A stretch of DNA of 47,883 nucleotides from an uncultured Lachnospiraceae bacterium (GTDB taxonomy: Bacteria; Bacillota; Clostridia; Lachnospirales; Lachnospiraceae): assembly GCA_910577735.1 (NCBI GenBank), contig CAJTOO010000025.1, positions 1-47,883 on the forward strand. Reading direction: 5' to 3'. Positions 1-7,453 of the stretch are shown piece by piece. The position numbers and the translations under genes were made by a program. Every line of letters starts with the position of its first letter. Position 1 is the stretch's first letter. The notes below the pieces were generated by a model that was not told the DNA's origin, did not search any database, and saw only the letters and a program-made list of their open reading frames with translations.

Positions 1-79
1 ATAGGTAACTTCTATTGAAGAAACAAAGGGTAGAATTTACTTTTGCAATTTAGGTTTATAAAATTATTGTGTAAATTTA

Positions 80-109
80 TTATGCAGAAGCCCAAAAAAA
101 TGCTATACT
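80..109 (+). promoter_or_regulatory. possible sigma-A promoter for AI-2E-family gene
   Basis: A good -10 box (TATACT, 104-109) lies about 44 bases upstream of the first gene. The best -35 at workable spacing is the poor TTATGC at 80-85 (18-base spacer). The -10 is convincing, the -35 is not. Nothing else recognisable lies in the first 150 bases. Confidence 0.35.
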
Positions 110-152
110 GAAAGTATCATTTATAATATCAATCTACAGTGGGGTTTTGCAA

Positions 153-1508
153 ATGAAATTAAAGTATAACAAAAAATATCTCTGTTGGGGCATCACAGCC
201 TTTCTGGTTATTGCCTGCAGTATTTTATTCTATTATGTATTATTTCACCGTTCCAGTCTAACTGGCGGCATTGGCAAGATCATTCGAATCTCCATGCCGA
301 TTATTGACGGCTTCGTATTGGCATACCTGATTACCCCCATTTTAAATAAAATAGAAAAGTGCATTATCAAACCCTTGTACCTGAAGGCGAAAATACCCAT
401 GACGCCCAAGAGTAAACGGCGTATGAGAGCAATGTCTATCCTGCTGACCTTTGTACTGATCCTGGTTGTTCTCTACGAATTTTTCGGTTTGATCATACCA
501 GAAGTAATCCGCAGTGTACAGAGCATCATTTTCCAGATGCCTGTCTATATAAATAACCTGACAAACTGGGCCCTGGGGCTTATCAAGGATAATCCAGATC
601 TTGAAGTTGCAGTCAACCAGCTGATCAACCAGTATTCCGCTAAAATAATGGATTATGTCAATACAAATCTGCTTCCGTATATCAATGAATTGATCAAGAC
701 GTTGTCCTTGAGCGTTATCGGTGTTTTTAAGGCGTTATGGAACTTTGTGATTGGGTTCATTCTTTCCATTTATGTACTGGGAAGCAAGGAGAAGTTTGCG
801 GGACAGGCTAAGAAAATTGCATATGCGCTTTTTGACCGCAAGGGCGGCAATGAACTGATTTCCAATTTTCGCTTTATTCACAGCACCTTTATTGGATTTA
901 TCGGCGGAAAAATAGTTGACTCCATTATTATTGGTATCATCTGTTTTGTGTGTACCAGCATCATCGGTACGCCTTACGCAATTCTTGTCAGTGTAATCGT
1001 TGGTGTGACTAATGTAATTCCCTTCTTTGGTCCCTGGATTGGCGGAATTCCAAGTGCACTGTTAGTTCTGATGGTAGATCCCATGCAGGCGCTGTACTTT
1101 GTCATTTTGATTCTGTTCATTCAACAGTTTGACGGTAATATTCTGGGTCCCAAAATTTTGGGCGATTCCACAGGATTGTCTGGATTCTGGGTTATTTTTG
1201 CAATCACAATATTCAGCGGTCTGTTCGGTGTCTTAGGTATGATCGTCGGCGTGCCCATCTTTGCAGTTATTTATGCAGGCATCAAAGCCGTTGTCAACAG
1301 ACTGCTTCGCAAAAAGGATCTGCCTACAGAAATACAGCCCTACATGACTGTTGGCCAGATCGATGAATCCAAGGTCTTTACCGAATATGTTCCTCCAACA
1401 AAGGAGAAGAAAAAGTCAAAATTTACACTCTCAAAACTGACTAACTCTAATACAGACACAGAATCTTCAACTGAAAAATCTAAGGAAAAAAATAGTGAGG
1501 AAAAATAA
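153..1508 (+). CDS. AI-2E family transporter (PerM/YtvI-like membrane protein)
   Basis: Polytopic membrane protein of about 451 residues. It has an early membrane segment (about residues 10-35), a long extracytoplasmic loop (about 120-190) and a hydrophobic C-terminal block containing the family-typical stretch GVTNVIPFFGPWIGGIP and, later, the QQFDGNILGPKILGDSTGL region. Members of this family (AI-2E transporter, PF01594) export small molecules or ions; the substrate here cannot be told from sequence. The last 60 residues are a charged, low-complexity, lysine/serine/glutamate-rich cytoplasmic tail. The frame is open from a TTG at 147, but ATG at 153 is better placed behind GTGGGG. The next gene starts 4 bases after the stop, so the two are co-transcribed. 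Confidence 0.9.
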   Translation: MKLKYNKKYLCWGITAFLVIACSILFYYVLFHRSSLTGGIGKIIRISMPIIDGFVLAYLITPILNKIEKCIIKPLYLKAKIPMTPKSKRRMRAMSILLTFVLILVVLYEFFGLIIPEVIRSVQSIIFQMPVYINNLTNWALGLIKDNPDLEVAVNQLINQYSAKIMDYVNTNLLPYINELIKTLSLSVIGVFKALWNFVIGFILSIYVLGSKEKFAGQAKKIAYALFDRKGGNELISNFRFIHSTFIGFIGGKIVDSIIIGIICFVCTSIIGTPYAILVSVIVGVTNVIPFFGPWIGGIPSALLVLMVDPMQALYFVILILFIQQFDGNILGPKILGDSTGLSGFWVIFAITIFSGLFGVLGMIVGVPIFAVIYAGIKAVVNRLLRKKDLPTEIQPYMTVGQIDESKVFTEYVPPTKEKKKSKFTLSKLTNSNTDTESSTEKSKEKNSEEK

Positions 1509-1511
1509 AAT

Positions 1512-1742
1512 ATGGCTGGTGTATTCACATTAACAGCAATCTTTGTAATCTTCATTTATCTGTATTTACGCCGTAAAGCAAAACAAAACAGCTCGGCAAA
1601 TATCAATTTTGTCCGGGACTATCACGAATCATATCATCGTGTCAGGACTCGTAAAGAACTGCACGATAAACAAAATGGCTATCAAACCTATATTACCAAA
1701 TATAACAGTTCCGAAGACTACAGAGAACGTCATGGAAAATAA
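1512..1742 (+). CDS. small single-pass membrane protein, unknown function
   Basis: A 76-residue protein. One N-terminal hydrophobic helix (about residues 3-19) is followed by a basic RRK stop-transfer motif and a strongly charged cytoplasmic tail rich in Tyr, Arg, Lys and His. A GAGG ribosome site precedes the ATG, and the gene starts 3 bases after the AI-2E-family gene ends. An intrinsic terminator follows it, so the two form a two-gene operon. I do not recognise a family. The topology and coupling suggest an accessory to the transporter, but that is inference only. Confidence 0.7.
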   Translation: MAGVFTLTAIFVIFIYLYLRRKAKQNSSANINFVRDYHESYHRVRTRKELHDKQNGYQTYITKYNSSEDYRERHGK

Positions 1743-1756
1743 AATAATACAACATA

Positions 1757-1791
1757 TTATAACGTGGCCCTGTGAGCCACGTTATAATTTC
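1757..1791 (+). terminator. intrinsic terminator
   Basis: Perfect 12-bp inverted repeat (TTATAACGTGGC at 1757-1768, GCCACGTTATAA at 1776-1787) with a 7-base loop, followed by TTTCT. It lies just after the small membrane protein gene and closes the first operon. Confidence 0.85.
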
Positions 1792-1794
1792 TAT

Positions 1795-1961
1795 ATGCCA
1801 ACTATTTAAGTACCCAAGAAGATTAACGAAAGTGTCCCACATTTAACAAAAGCGACCTACATAAAGACTGCTAATATATGCAAACATATCCTCAAAATAC
1901 TTTACTAAAACCCCAAAAAGTTTAACGAAAGCGGCCTATAAAAGGCCGCGCTAGTTGGCAT
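1795..1961. mobile_element. possible decayed IS21-like terminus or MITE
   Basis: This 167-base segment is bounded by a perfect 10-bp inverted repeat (ATGCCAACTA at 1795-1804, TAGTTGGCAT at 1952-1961). Inside are three degenerate copies of an 18-mer with consensus TTAACRAAAGYGDCCYAY, at 1823-1840, 1843-1860 and 1922-1939. A related inverted piece (CGTTAAACTTTG) lies at 2008-2019, next to TGCTAACTA at 1998-2006. Multiple short direct repeats near each end are typical of IS21-family insertion sequences. No transposase fragment and no clear target duplication are seen, so this is at most a relic or a non-autonomous derivative. The remainder of the 1743-2176 gap holds only the two terminators. Confidence 0.4.
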
Positions 1962-2093
1962 CAACAACATCCAAACTCCCTATTCCAAATTACACATGCT
2001 AACTATTCGTTAAACTTTGATTTTGCGCATAGATGTTTATTGCTCAAATCCATCCTCCACCACACCAACAAATTTATTTTACTCCTCATTACC

Positions 2094-2139
2094 AAACAAA
2101 ACTCCCAGGGAATCATCCGAGGACAATTCATGGGAGTTT
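2094..2139 (-). terminator. intrinsic terminator of the cytidylate-kinase-like gene
   Basis: On the minus strand a 9-bp stem (AAACTCCCA / TGGGAGTTT; 2131-2139 with 2099-2107) is followed by TTGTTTGG. It lies about 40 bases beyond the stop of the gene ending at 2177. The loop is long (23 bases), so efficiency is uncertain. Confidence 0.6.
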
Positions 2140-2176
2140 GTTTTCACAAATCTATTTATCATAATATAACACAACA

Positions 2177-2803
2177 TTACCGATTTTCAAAATCCTCAAC
2201 AAATTGTGAAATCAGTTTCACGGAACCATCAATTCCAAGAACACCGCTGTTGATTGACAGATCGTAGCTATCGACGCGGCCCCATTTCTTTGAAGAATAA
2301 TAGTTATAATAGCTTTGGCGCTGCTTATCCTTCTTATTCATCATGTCAAGAGCTTTCTGCTCTGTGGTAACGTCCTCAAAGCGATCCATGATACGTTTTA
2401 TCTTGCTCTTTTCATCTGCATGAATAAAAAGGTGAAGACAATTCTGATAATCATGTAATGCATAGTCCGCACACCTTCCCACAATCACACAGGGACCTTC
2501 GCTGGCAATTTTCTTAATTGTATCAAACTGTGCCAGAAACACTTTGTGGCTGATTGGCATATCTACAAAGGAAGATGAATTATAGCCAAAAGAATACGTA
2601 TCCATGACCAGATTATAAAGAAAAGAATTGGTTGGGCGCTCATCGTGGCTCTGTATCATCTCCTCACAAAAACCACTCTCCTTTGCTGCCCTTGTCAAAA
2701 GATCCTTATCGTAAAATTTAATTCCAAAATATTCTGCTACCTTTTTTCCGATTTCACGGCCACCGGAACCAAACTGACGGCCAATTGTAATAATTGTATT
2801 CAT
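2177..2803 (-). CDS. cytidylate kinase-like family P-loop protein
   Basis: 208 residues. The N terminus (ITIGRQFGSGGREIGKKVAE) carries the glycine-rich P-loop of the cytidylate-kinase-like family (PF13189). This is followed by a lid/NMP-like region with conserved basic residues and a C-terminal LSINSGVLGIDGSVKLISQF block typical of the family. It is probably a nucleotide or small-molecule kinase, but it is not the housekeeping Cmk and its substrate is unknown. AGGGGG lies 9 bases before the ATG. A TATAAT at 2829-2834 (minus strand) is a plausible -10, without a convincing -35 at normal spacing. The gene is a single-gene unit with its own terminator. Confidence 0.88.
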   Translation of the reverse strand: MNTIITIGRQFGSGGREIGKKVAEYFGIKFYDKDLLTRAAKESGFCEEMIQSHDERPTNSFLYNLVMDTYSFGYNSSSFVDMPISHKVFLAQFDTIKKIASEGPCVIVGRCADYALHDYQNCLHLFIHADEKSKIKRIMDRFEDVTTEQKALDMMNKKDKQRQSYYNYYSSKKWGRVDSYDLSINSGVLGIDGSVKLISQFVEDFENR

Positions 2804-2995
2804 ACTGAATTACCCCCTTCTGTTTTCTATTATATATGCCATATCACTATACCATTTACAATGTTTTATATAAATATAGTATGGAGATATAGACATACAT
2901 CTGTGTCATATCAGCATAAATTCTATTTTTATATAACAATTATATATAATTTGCACAAAAAAATCAAGAGAAACACAAAATCCCCTGTAAATATG

Positions 2996-3038
2996 TATAA
3001 AACAGCCTCCTACCAATAAAATTTATGGTAAGAGGCTG
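2996..3038 (-). terminator. intrinsic terminator downstream of cstA
   Basis: On the minus strand a 13-base stem (3026-3038 with 3003-3015; CAGCCTCTTACCA against TGGTAGGAGGCTG, one mismatch) is followed by TTTTAT. It lies 50 bases past the cstA stop and separates it from the kinase-like gene. Confidence 0.9.
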
Positions 3039-3090
3039 CCTTTGTATATTACTGATTCATCCTTCAATCCTATCCGGAATTCTATGTATC

Positions 3091-4788
3091 TTATGCTGTT
3101 TTCTTCTTCACAAAGAGTGTCTGGAAACCTTCGATTACCAGAATTGCTGCAAGTACAGCCATTGCTGCTGCAAAGACAAGCTGGAACCAATCTCCCCAGG
3201 CAGCTGCGCCGTCGCCAATCATGACAATCTTATTCTTTACTGTGATAACCAGACTGGTCAGAGTTGCTGCAAGCATAAATACCATCGGCACATAGAACAT
3301 TTTATTGTTCTTACCTGCATTGCCAAGCCATGCTGCTACTGCCATCAGCGCAATACCTGCCAACAGCTGATTTGCTGCTCCGAACAGTCCCCAGATCTGG
3401 CTTAAGCTCAAACCGCCAAGTACACAGCCGATGATTACCATAATCGCCGTACCCACAAGCGGATGTGCCAGAGCCTTACGCACACCTGCCGCATCCTTAT
3501 AAGTCGCTTCATCTTTCTTTAAGAATAACTCTGAGAACATGAAACGGCTCAGACGTGTACCTGTATCCAGACTTGTCAGCGCGAATACAGACACTGCCAA
3601 TGTCAACAAAGCATAAATGGTACCATAAACCACACTTGTCTCTGTACCAAACATAGTTGCAATACCTGCCGCAAATGCTGCAGAAGGAGAACCAAATTCA
3701 CCGCTTGTATACTTCTCGAATACCATACCTACCGCAATCAGGGAAACAATACCCAATGCTGACTCAATCAGCATGGAACCGTAACCAATGGGCTTCGCAT
3801 GTGCTTCGTTATCAAGCTGCTTGGAAGATGTACCGGTAGAAATCAGGCTGTGGAACCCGGAACATGCACCACAGGCCACTGTGATAAACAGTGCCGGGAA
3901 TAAGGTACCGATACCTGTCTTCCATCCGGTAAACATGGGAATGGTAAAGGTTGCCGTGCCGGTAAATGCCGAAGCAAAAATACCTAAAAGGGCAACAATC
4001 ATCATCGCATAAAGCAAGAAACTGGACAGATAATCACGAGGCTGTAACAAAATCCATACAGGCACCAGGGATGCAACCGTGATATACACACCAATCAGTA
4101 CGATCCATGCGGTACGACCCATGATAAGACCTACATTCAGACCCAGAACAACAATCAGAACGATACCAATCACGCCGATGATTGTAGCCGGTATGGTTCC
4201 CACATGGAAACGATTTGTGATAATACCGTAAATAATTGCCAATACAATAAACATCACGGAAATCATTGCCGTAGTCTGATTACCGGTAGGACTGGTGGTA
4301 AAGCCAAACCCGCCTTCCGCAGTGAAGAAAGTACCTGCCACAACGTTTACAAAGGAAGCAATTACCAGAATCAGCACTAACAGTGCAAAAATTGTAAAAA
4401 GCTTTTGTGCTCTGGAACCCATGGAGTCCTTGATAATCTCACCCACCGATTTGCCCTCGTGGCGAATGGATGCAAACAGGGAACCAAAGTCCTGAAGACC
4501 GCCGAAAAAGATACCGCCTATGATACACCAGAGGAACACAGGAAGCCATCCGAATACGGAAGCCTGAATCGGTCCATTGATCGGGCCTGCACCTGCAATG
4601 GATGAGAAATGATGTCCCATTAAGACAGCCGGAGGAGCTGCCACATAGTCAACGCCATCCTCCATCTCTACCGCAGGAGTCTTTCTTGAGGGGTCAACAC
4701 CCCATTGCTTTGCCAGCCATGAACCATAGACAACATATCCGATGACAAGCAGAACAATCGCAACAAGAATAATTAAAATTGCTGTCAT
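3091..4788 (-). CDS. cstA: carbon starvation protein CstA, peptide/pyruvate transporter family
   Basis: 565 residues, about 15 membrane segments. The CstA signature is plain: PPAVLMGHHFSSIAGAGPI near residue 52 and GACSGFHSLISTGTSSKQL in the middle, then a C-terminal CstA_5TM part. Family members take up peptides or pyruvate when preferred carbon is exhausted. The protein is shorter than the roughly 700-residue enterobacterial form, as usual in clostridia. AAAGGAG precedes the ATG. Two unrecognised genes lie directly upstream on the same strand, behind a single strong promoter and an attenuator-like leader, so cstA is probably third in that operon. The usual small YbdD/YjiX partner of proteobacteria is not present. 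Confidence 0.95.
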   Translation of the reverse strand: MTAILIILVAIVLLVIGYVVYGSWLAKQWGVDPSRKTPAVEMEDGVDYVAAPPAVLMGHHFSSIAGAGPINGPIQASVFGWLPVFLWCIIGGIFFGGLQDFGSLFASIRHEGKSVGEIIKDSMGSRAQKLFTIFALLVLILVIASFVNVVAGTFFTAEGGFGFTTSPTGNQTTAMISVMFIVLAIIYGIITNRFHVGTIPATIIGVIGIVLIVVLGLNVGLIMGRTAWIVLIGVYITVASLVPVWILLQPRDYLSSFLLYAMMIVALLGIFASAFTGTATFTIPMFTGWKTGIGTLFPALFITVACGACSGFHSLISTGTSSKQLDNEAHAKPIGYGSMLIESALGIVSLIAVGMVFEKYTSGEFGSPSAAFAAGIATMFGTETSVVYGTIYALLTLAVSVFALTSLDTGTRLSRFMFSELFLKKDEATYKDAAGVRKALAHPLVGTAIMVIIGCVLGGLSLSQIWGLFGAANQLLAGIALMAVAAWLGNAGKNNKMFYVPMVFMLAATLTSLVITVKNKIVMIGDGAAAWGDWFQLVFAAAMAVLAAILVIEGFQTLFVKKKTA

Positions 4789-4814
4789 TTTTCCTTCTCC
4801 TTTTCTTTAAGGTT

Positions 4815-5306
4815 TTAAATAATATTGCGAATGAGCTTTTTATAGCTCCGGCCAAGTCGGTTGTATACCGCCCGTCCGGAGGACCGCTCAATAGCAACCA
4901 GACGATAATGACTCCATCCCTGAAAACCAAGATGGTAGCTTTGATAATGGCGAAGTTTTGGAAGCTTTTTAAATACTTCCTCTGAAATCTTCTCCGCAAC
5001 GACAAAAAGTGCAACATCCGTGTTACGGTGATCCTTATGAGGCTTCACCCGCTCCATACCGCTTGCCCAGGCCGCTTTATCCAAGTGCATTAGTAACGTT
5101 TCATCCAAGTACTCTTCCAGCGCAAAAAATATATATTCCCGCGACTCTGCTTCTGACAACACAGCACTCTTTACCAGAAAGAACTGTTCGTCATGGGTAT
5201 GAAACTCTGCCTCCGCCACAAACGGCGGCTTCACATCTTCTCTTTTGACATTATAATAGACTTGAAAAGAGCGAAGCAGTTTATTTAAAACTTCATTTGC
5301 AGTCAT
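4815..5306 (-). CDS. unrecognised protein linked to cstA
   Basis: 163 residues from the ATG at 5306, which follows AGGGAT; the open frame extends upstream to 5414 but overlaps the preceding gene. The protein is soluble, mixed alpha/beta and rich in aromatic and basic residues. A central stretch contains the run KPHKDHRNTDVALFVVAEKI, and the C terminus is basic (NRLGRSYKKLIRN). I recognise no motif or domain. It sits 26 bases upstream of cstA and 19 bases after another unknown gene, so all three are probably co-transcribed. A role connected to transporter expression or activity is suggested by position only. Confidence 0.75.
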   Translation of the reverse strand: MTANEVLNKLLRSFQVYYNVKREDVKPPFVAEAEFHTHDEQFFLVKSAVLSEAESREYIFFALEEYLDETLLMHLDKAAWASGMERVKPHKDHRNTDVALFVVAEKISEEVFKKLPKLRHYQSYHLGFQGWSHYRLVAIERSSGRAVYNRLGRSYKKLIRNII

Positions 5307-5325
5307 GTTATAATCCCTATCATCC

Positions 5326-5697
5326 CTACTCTGATTTAGCATGTTCCGGTGTAAACGCTGCGTCCGGTAAACGTTTCCTGAGTTCTTCCAAAAGAAGCTT
5401 TCCCGCCTTTGCACCAGGCAGCTGAATCTGGGCCGCTTCTCCTTTGTCGGTACAGATGACCAGATTCTCCACCTCCAGGTTTCCCCTGCCGCAGCATAAC
5501 CTGGCCGGTACCAGCATCACCCTGCGAAAACACCGGCGGATATCTGCATAAGGAACATAATAAATCTTACGCATACGACGGAAGTATAAATGTTCTTTTC
5601 CGAGACGGATAATCCCAATCTCCCGGCTTTCTTTATAATCCTGATTCATCTTTTGCTTTTCTACCGCCTGTGTCTGCTCTAGACTGTAAAATTTCAT
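5326..5697 (-). CDS. unrecognised protein, first gene of the cstA operon
   Basis: 123 residues from the ATG at 5697, which follows GGGGTT; the open frame upstream (to 5736) has no ribosome site. The protein has a lysine/glutamine-rich start, then a compact beta-type region (IGIIRLGKEHLYFRRMRKIY, then a YADIRRCFRRV segment) that resembles a small PH- or Tubby-like fold in pattern only. The C terminus is helical. No domain is recognised. It is separated from the next gene by 19 bases and lies downstream of the attenuator-like leader, which would control all three genes. Confidence 0.7.
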   Translation of the reverse strand: MKFYSLEQTQAVEKQKMNQDYKESREIGIIRLGKEHLYFRRMRKIYYVPYADIRRCFRRVMLVPARLCCGRGNLEVENLVICTDKGEAAQIQLPGAKAGKLLLEELRKRLPDAAFTPEHAKSE

Positions 5698-5771
5698 ATA
5701 AAACCCCAGCTTCAGAAATCGCTGCCTGACAAACAATCATCTTTCCCCATGCCGCAATTTCCAATATAATG

Positions 5772-5819
5772 AAAAAGGTATCCGCAAAGGGATACCCAAT
5801 CTGTATTTGACACCTCTTT
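5772..5819 (-). promoter_or_regulatory. attenuator-like leader of the cstA operon (terminator/antiterminator)
   Basis: Transcribed right to left. A terminator hairpin has 5' arm at 5797-5790 (GGGTATCC), 3' arm at 5783-5776 and a T run at 5776-5772. Just upstream, 5819-5809 (AAAGAGGTGTC) can pair over 11 bases, two of them G-U, with 5782-5772 (GATACCTTTTT), which is the terminator's 3' arm plus T run. The two pairings are mutually exclusive, which is the standard layout of an attenuator or riboswitch expression platform. The leader starts about 75 bases before this, at the promoter at 5903-5931, and the first gene starts 75 bases after it. The region between promoter and antiterminator does not match a riboswitch class I know. 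Confidence 0.6.
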
Positions 5820-5902
5820 GTATCAGTCATTTACCCATATGATGTAATAAATAAGCCACCGCAACAGCTATATATTGTGTTTCGCAAATGCTAATAGAAT
5901 TG

Positions 5903-5931
5903 ATTATACGCGTAAAAATGGTAAATGACAA
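5903..5931 (-). promoter_or_regulatory. sigma-A promoter of the cstA operon
   Basis: On the minus strand TTGTCA (5931-5926), a 17-base spacer and a perfect TATAAT (5908-5903). It is the best promoter match in this part of the window. It gives a leader of about 200 bases before the first start codon at 5697. The remaining A/T-rich sequence up to 6005 holds nothing else I can name. Confidence 0.8.
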
Positions 5932-6005
5932 GGGGTTCAATCATAATTTTTTAAAAAAATTTAATAATTTATTAATAATTATTCTGATTCTGCCTCGGAA
6001 ATCTT

Positions 6006-6914
6006 TCATAAAATCTGAAGCAAATGCTCAAAATATGCGGGAAGCGGCGCACATACCTCCATATACTCATGGGTGCCTGGATGTATAAAACCAAGCTCAT
6101 ATGCATGAAGGGTCTGTCCCTCCAGCTTATAAGGTGTTTTTCGGCTGCCATACACTTCGTCCCCCAGTAACGGGTGTCCGATGGAAGTCATGTGGACGCG
6201 AATCTGATGGGTACGGCCAGTCTCCAGCCTGCACTCAACATAGGTGTATTCTTTGAAACGCTCTAATACTTTATAATGGGTGACGGCCGATTTCCCGTTT
6301 TTCTCATTGACTGCCATTCTTCTGCGATCCTTCTCATCCCTGCCGATGGGAGCGTTGATAGTTCCTTCTTCTTCCATTAACACCCCATGGACAATGGCCC
6401 GGTAGCTTCTGGTCACGGTATGATCTTTTAACTGACTGGCAATATCCCTGTGTGCAAGGTCATTCTTGCAGATGACCAAAGACCCTGTTGTATCCCTGTC
6501 AATGCGATGGACAATACCAGGCCGCAGCACACCGTTTATCCCTGAAAGTTGCTCCCTGCAGTGATATAATACTGCATTGACTAACGTACCGCTGTAATGC
6601 CCTGGTGCAGGATGTACCACCATTCCCTTCGGCTTATCCACGATCAGGACATCCGCATCCTCATAGAGAACAGAAACCGGAATATTTTCCGCACACACAG
6701 AAGGTTCCACTGCTTCCGGAATCCGAAACAGAATTTCGTCATCCACTTTAAGCCGATAACTCGCCTTCTGGGGACTATCATTGACCAGTACCTGCCCTTC
6801 CTTAATGCATTTCTGAATATAAGAACGGGACAACTGTGTGAGGGCACCACTAATCCACTTATCAAGCCTTTCATCATCTTCCTCTATACCAATCTGATAA
6901 GTAAATTTTTCCAT
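6006..6914 (-). CDS. rluD: RluA-family 23S rRNA pseudouridine synthase (RluD-like)
   Basis: 302 residues, the usual length. An N-terminal S4 RNA-binding domain (about residues 15-65, including a SRSYIQKCIKEGQVLVN stretch) is followed by the synthase domain with the catalytic motif HRIDRDTTG, catalytic Asp at residue 139. The C-terminal LETGRTHQIRVHM motif is also present. The protein isomerises uridines in 23S rRNA. The neighbouring lspA, 11 bases upstream on the same strand, is the classical Firmicute partner. RluD versus another RluA paralogue is assigned from length, S4 domain and the lspA neighbour. Confidence 0.95.
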   Translation of the reverse strand: MEKFTYQIGIEEDDERLDKWISGALTQLSRSYIQKCIKEGQVLVNDSPQKASYRLKVDDEILFRIPEAVEPSVCAENIPVSVLYEDADVLIVDKPKGMVVHPAPGHYSGTLVNAVLYHCREQLSGINGVLRPGIVHRIDRDTTGSLVICKNDLAHRDIASQLKDHTVTRSYRAIVHGVLMEEEGTINAPIGRDEKDRRRMAVNEKNGKSAVTHYKVLERFKEYTYVECRLETGRTHQIRVHMTSIGHPLLGDEVYGSRKTPYKLEGQTLHAYELGFIHPGTHEYMEVCAPLPAYFEHLLQIL

Positions 6915-6925
6915 AGACTCTCTCT

Positions 6926-7453
6926 TTACTTAAATTCTCTGTATCTTTTCTGTTTAAAGCTGATAAAATACAGGTCTTTCTCCTTATAGACAAACAGCAG
7001 CAAAATAATCAGGACTATGGCCGATATGGACACATAGATATCTGCCACATTAAAAATCGGGAAATTAAGGCGGACAAAATAGATGAAATCCACCACGTAA
7101 TCATAGCGGATCCTGTCTATCATGTTACCGATTGCCCCGGCCACGATCAGGCTGAATAAGAAATGCAGTTTCGTATATTTCTTTTTATCGGGCATTTTAT
7201 AGAGCACATAACCTACCACACTTAATATCACAATGGCCACAAAGATAAAAAACACTTTCTGATTGGGCAGCATCCCGAAAGCGGCGCCCTGGTTTTCCAG
7301 ATAGTTTAATTCCAATACACCGCTCAAGATATTGTAGGCCGGTTTATCTTTCAGATGAATTACCGCCAGGTACTTTGTATACTGATCCAGCGTTATCAAT
7401 CCCACGATCATCAACAAGTCCAAGAACAAAAACAATTTCTTCTTTATGCTCAT
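6926..7453 (-). CDS. lspA: lipoprotein signal peptidase (signal peptidase II)
   Basis: 175 residues with four membrane segments. The family motifs are intact: LENQGAAFG (residues 52-60), GNMIDRIRYDYVVDFI with catalytic Asp 122, and FNVADIYV with catalytic Asp 138. The enzyme removes signal peptides from diacylglyceryl-modified prolipoproteins in the membrane. Its ATG overlaps the aroB stop as ATGA, so the genes are translationally coupled. A likely lipoprotein substrate (the D,D-carboxypeptidase at 12.1 kb) is encoded nearby. Confidence 0.97.
   Translation of the reverse strand: MSIKKKLFLFLDLLMIVGLITLDQYTKYLAVIHLKDKPAYNILSGVLELNYLENQGAAFGMLPNQKVFFIFVAIVILSVVGYVLYKMPDKKKYTKLHFLFSLIVAGAIGNMIDRIRYDYVVDFIYFVRLNFPIFNVADIYVSISAIVLIILLLFVYKEKDLYFISFKQKRYREFK

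Noticed and set aside
4694..5017. Minus-strand frame overlapping cstA start
   Set aside because: Out of frame with cstA and the gene upstream; composition and lack of a ribosome site mark it as a shadow.
5633..5830. Open frame of 65 codons through the cstA leader
   Set aside because: It reads across the terminator hairpin and into the first gene in another frame, has no convincing ribosome site. A leader peptide cannot be excluded but is not supported as a gene.
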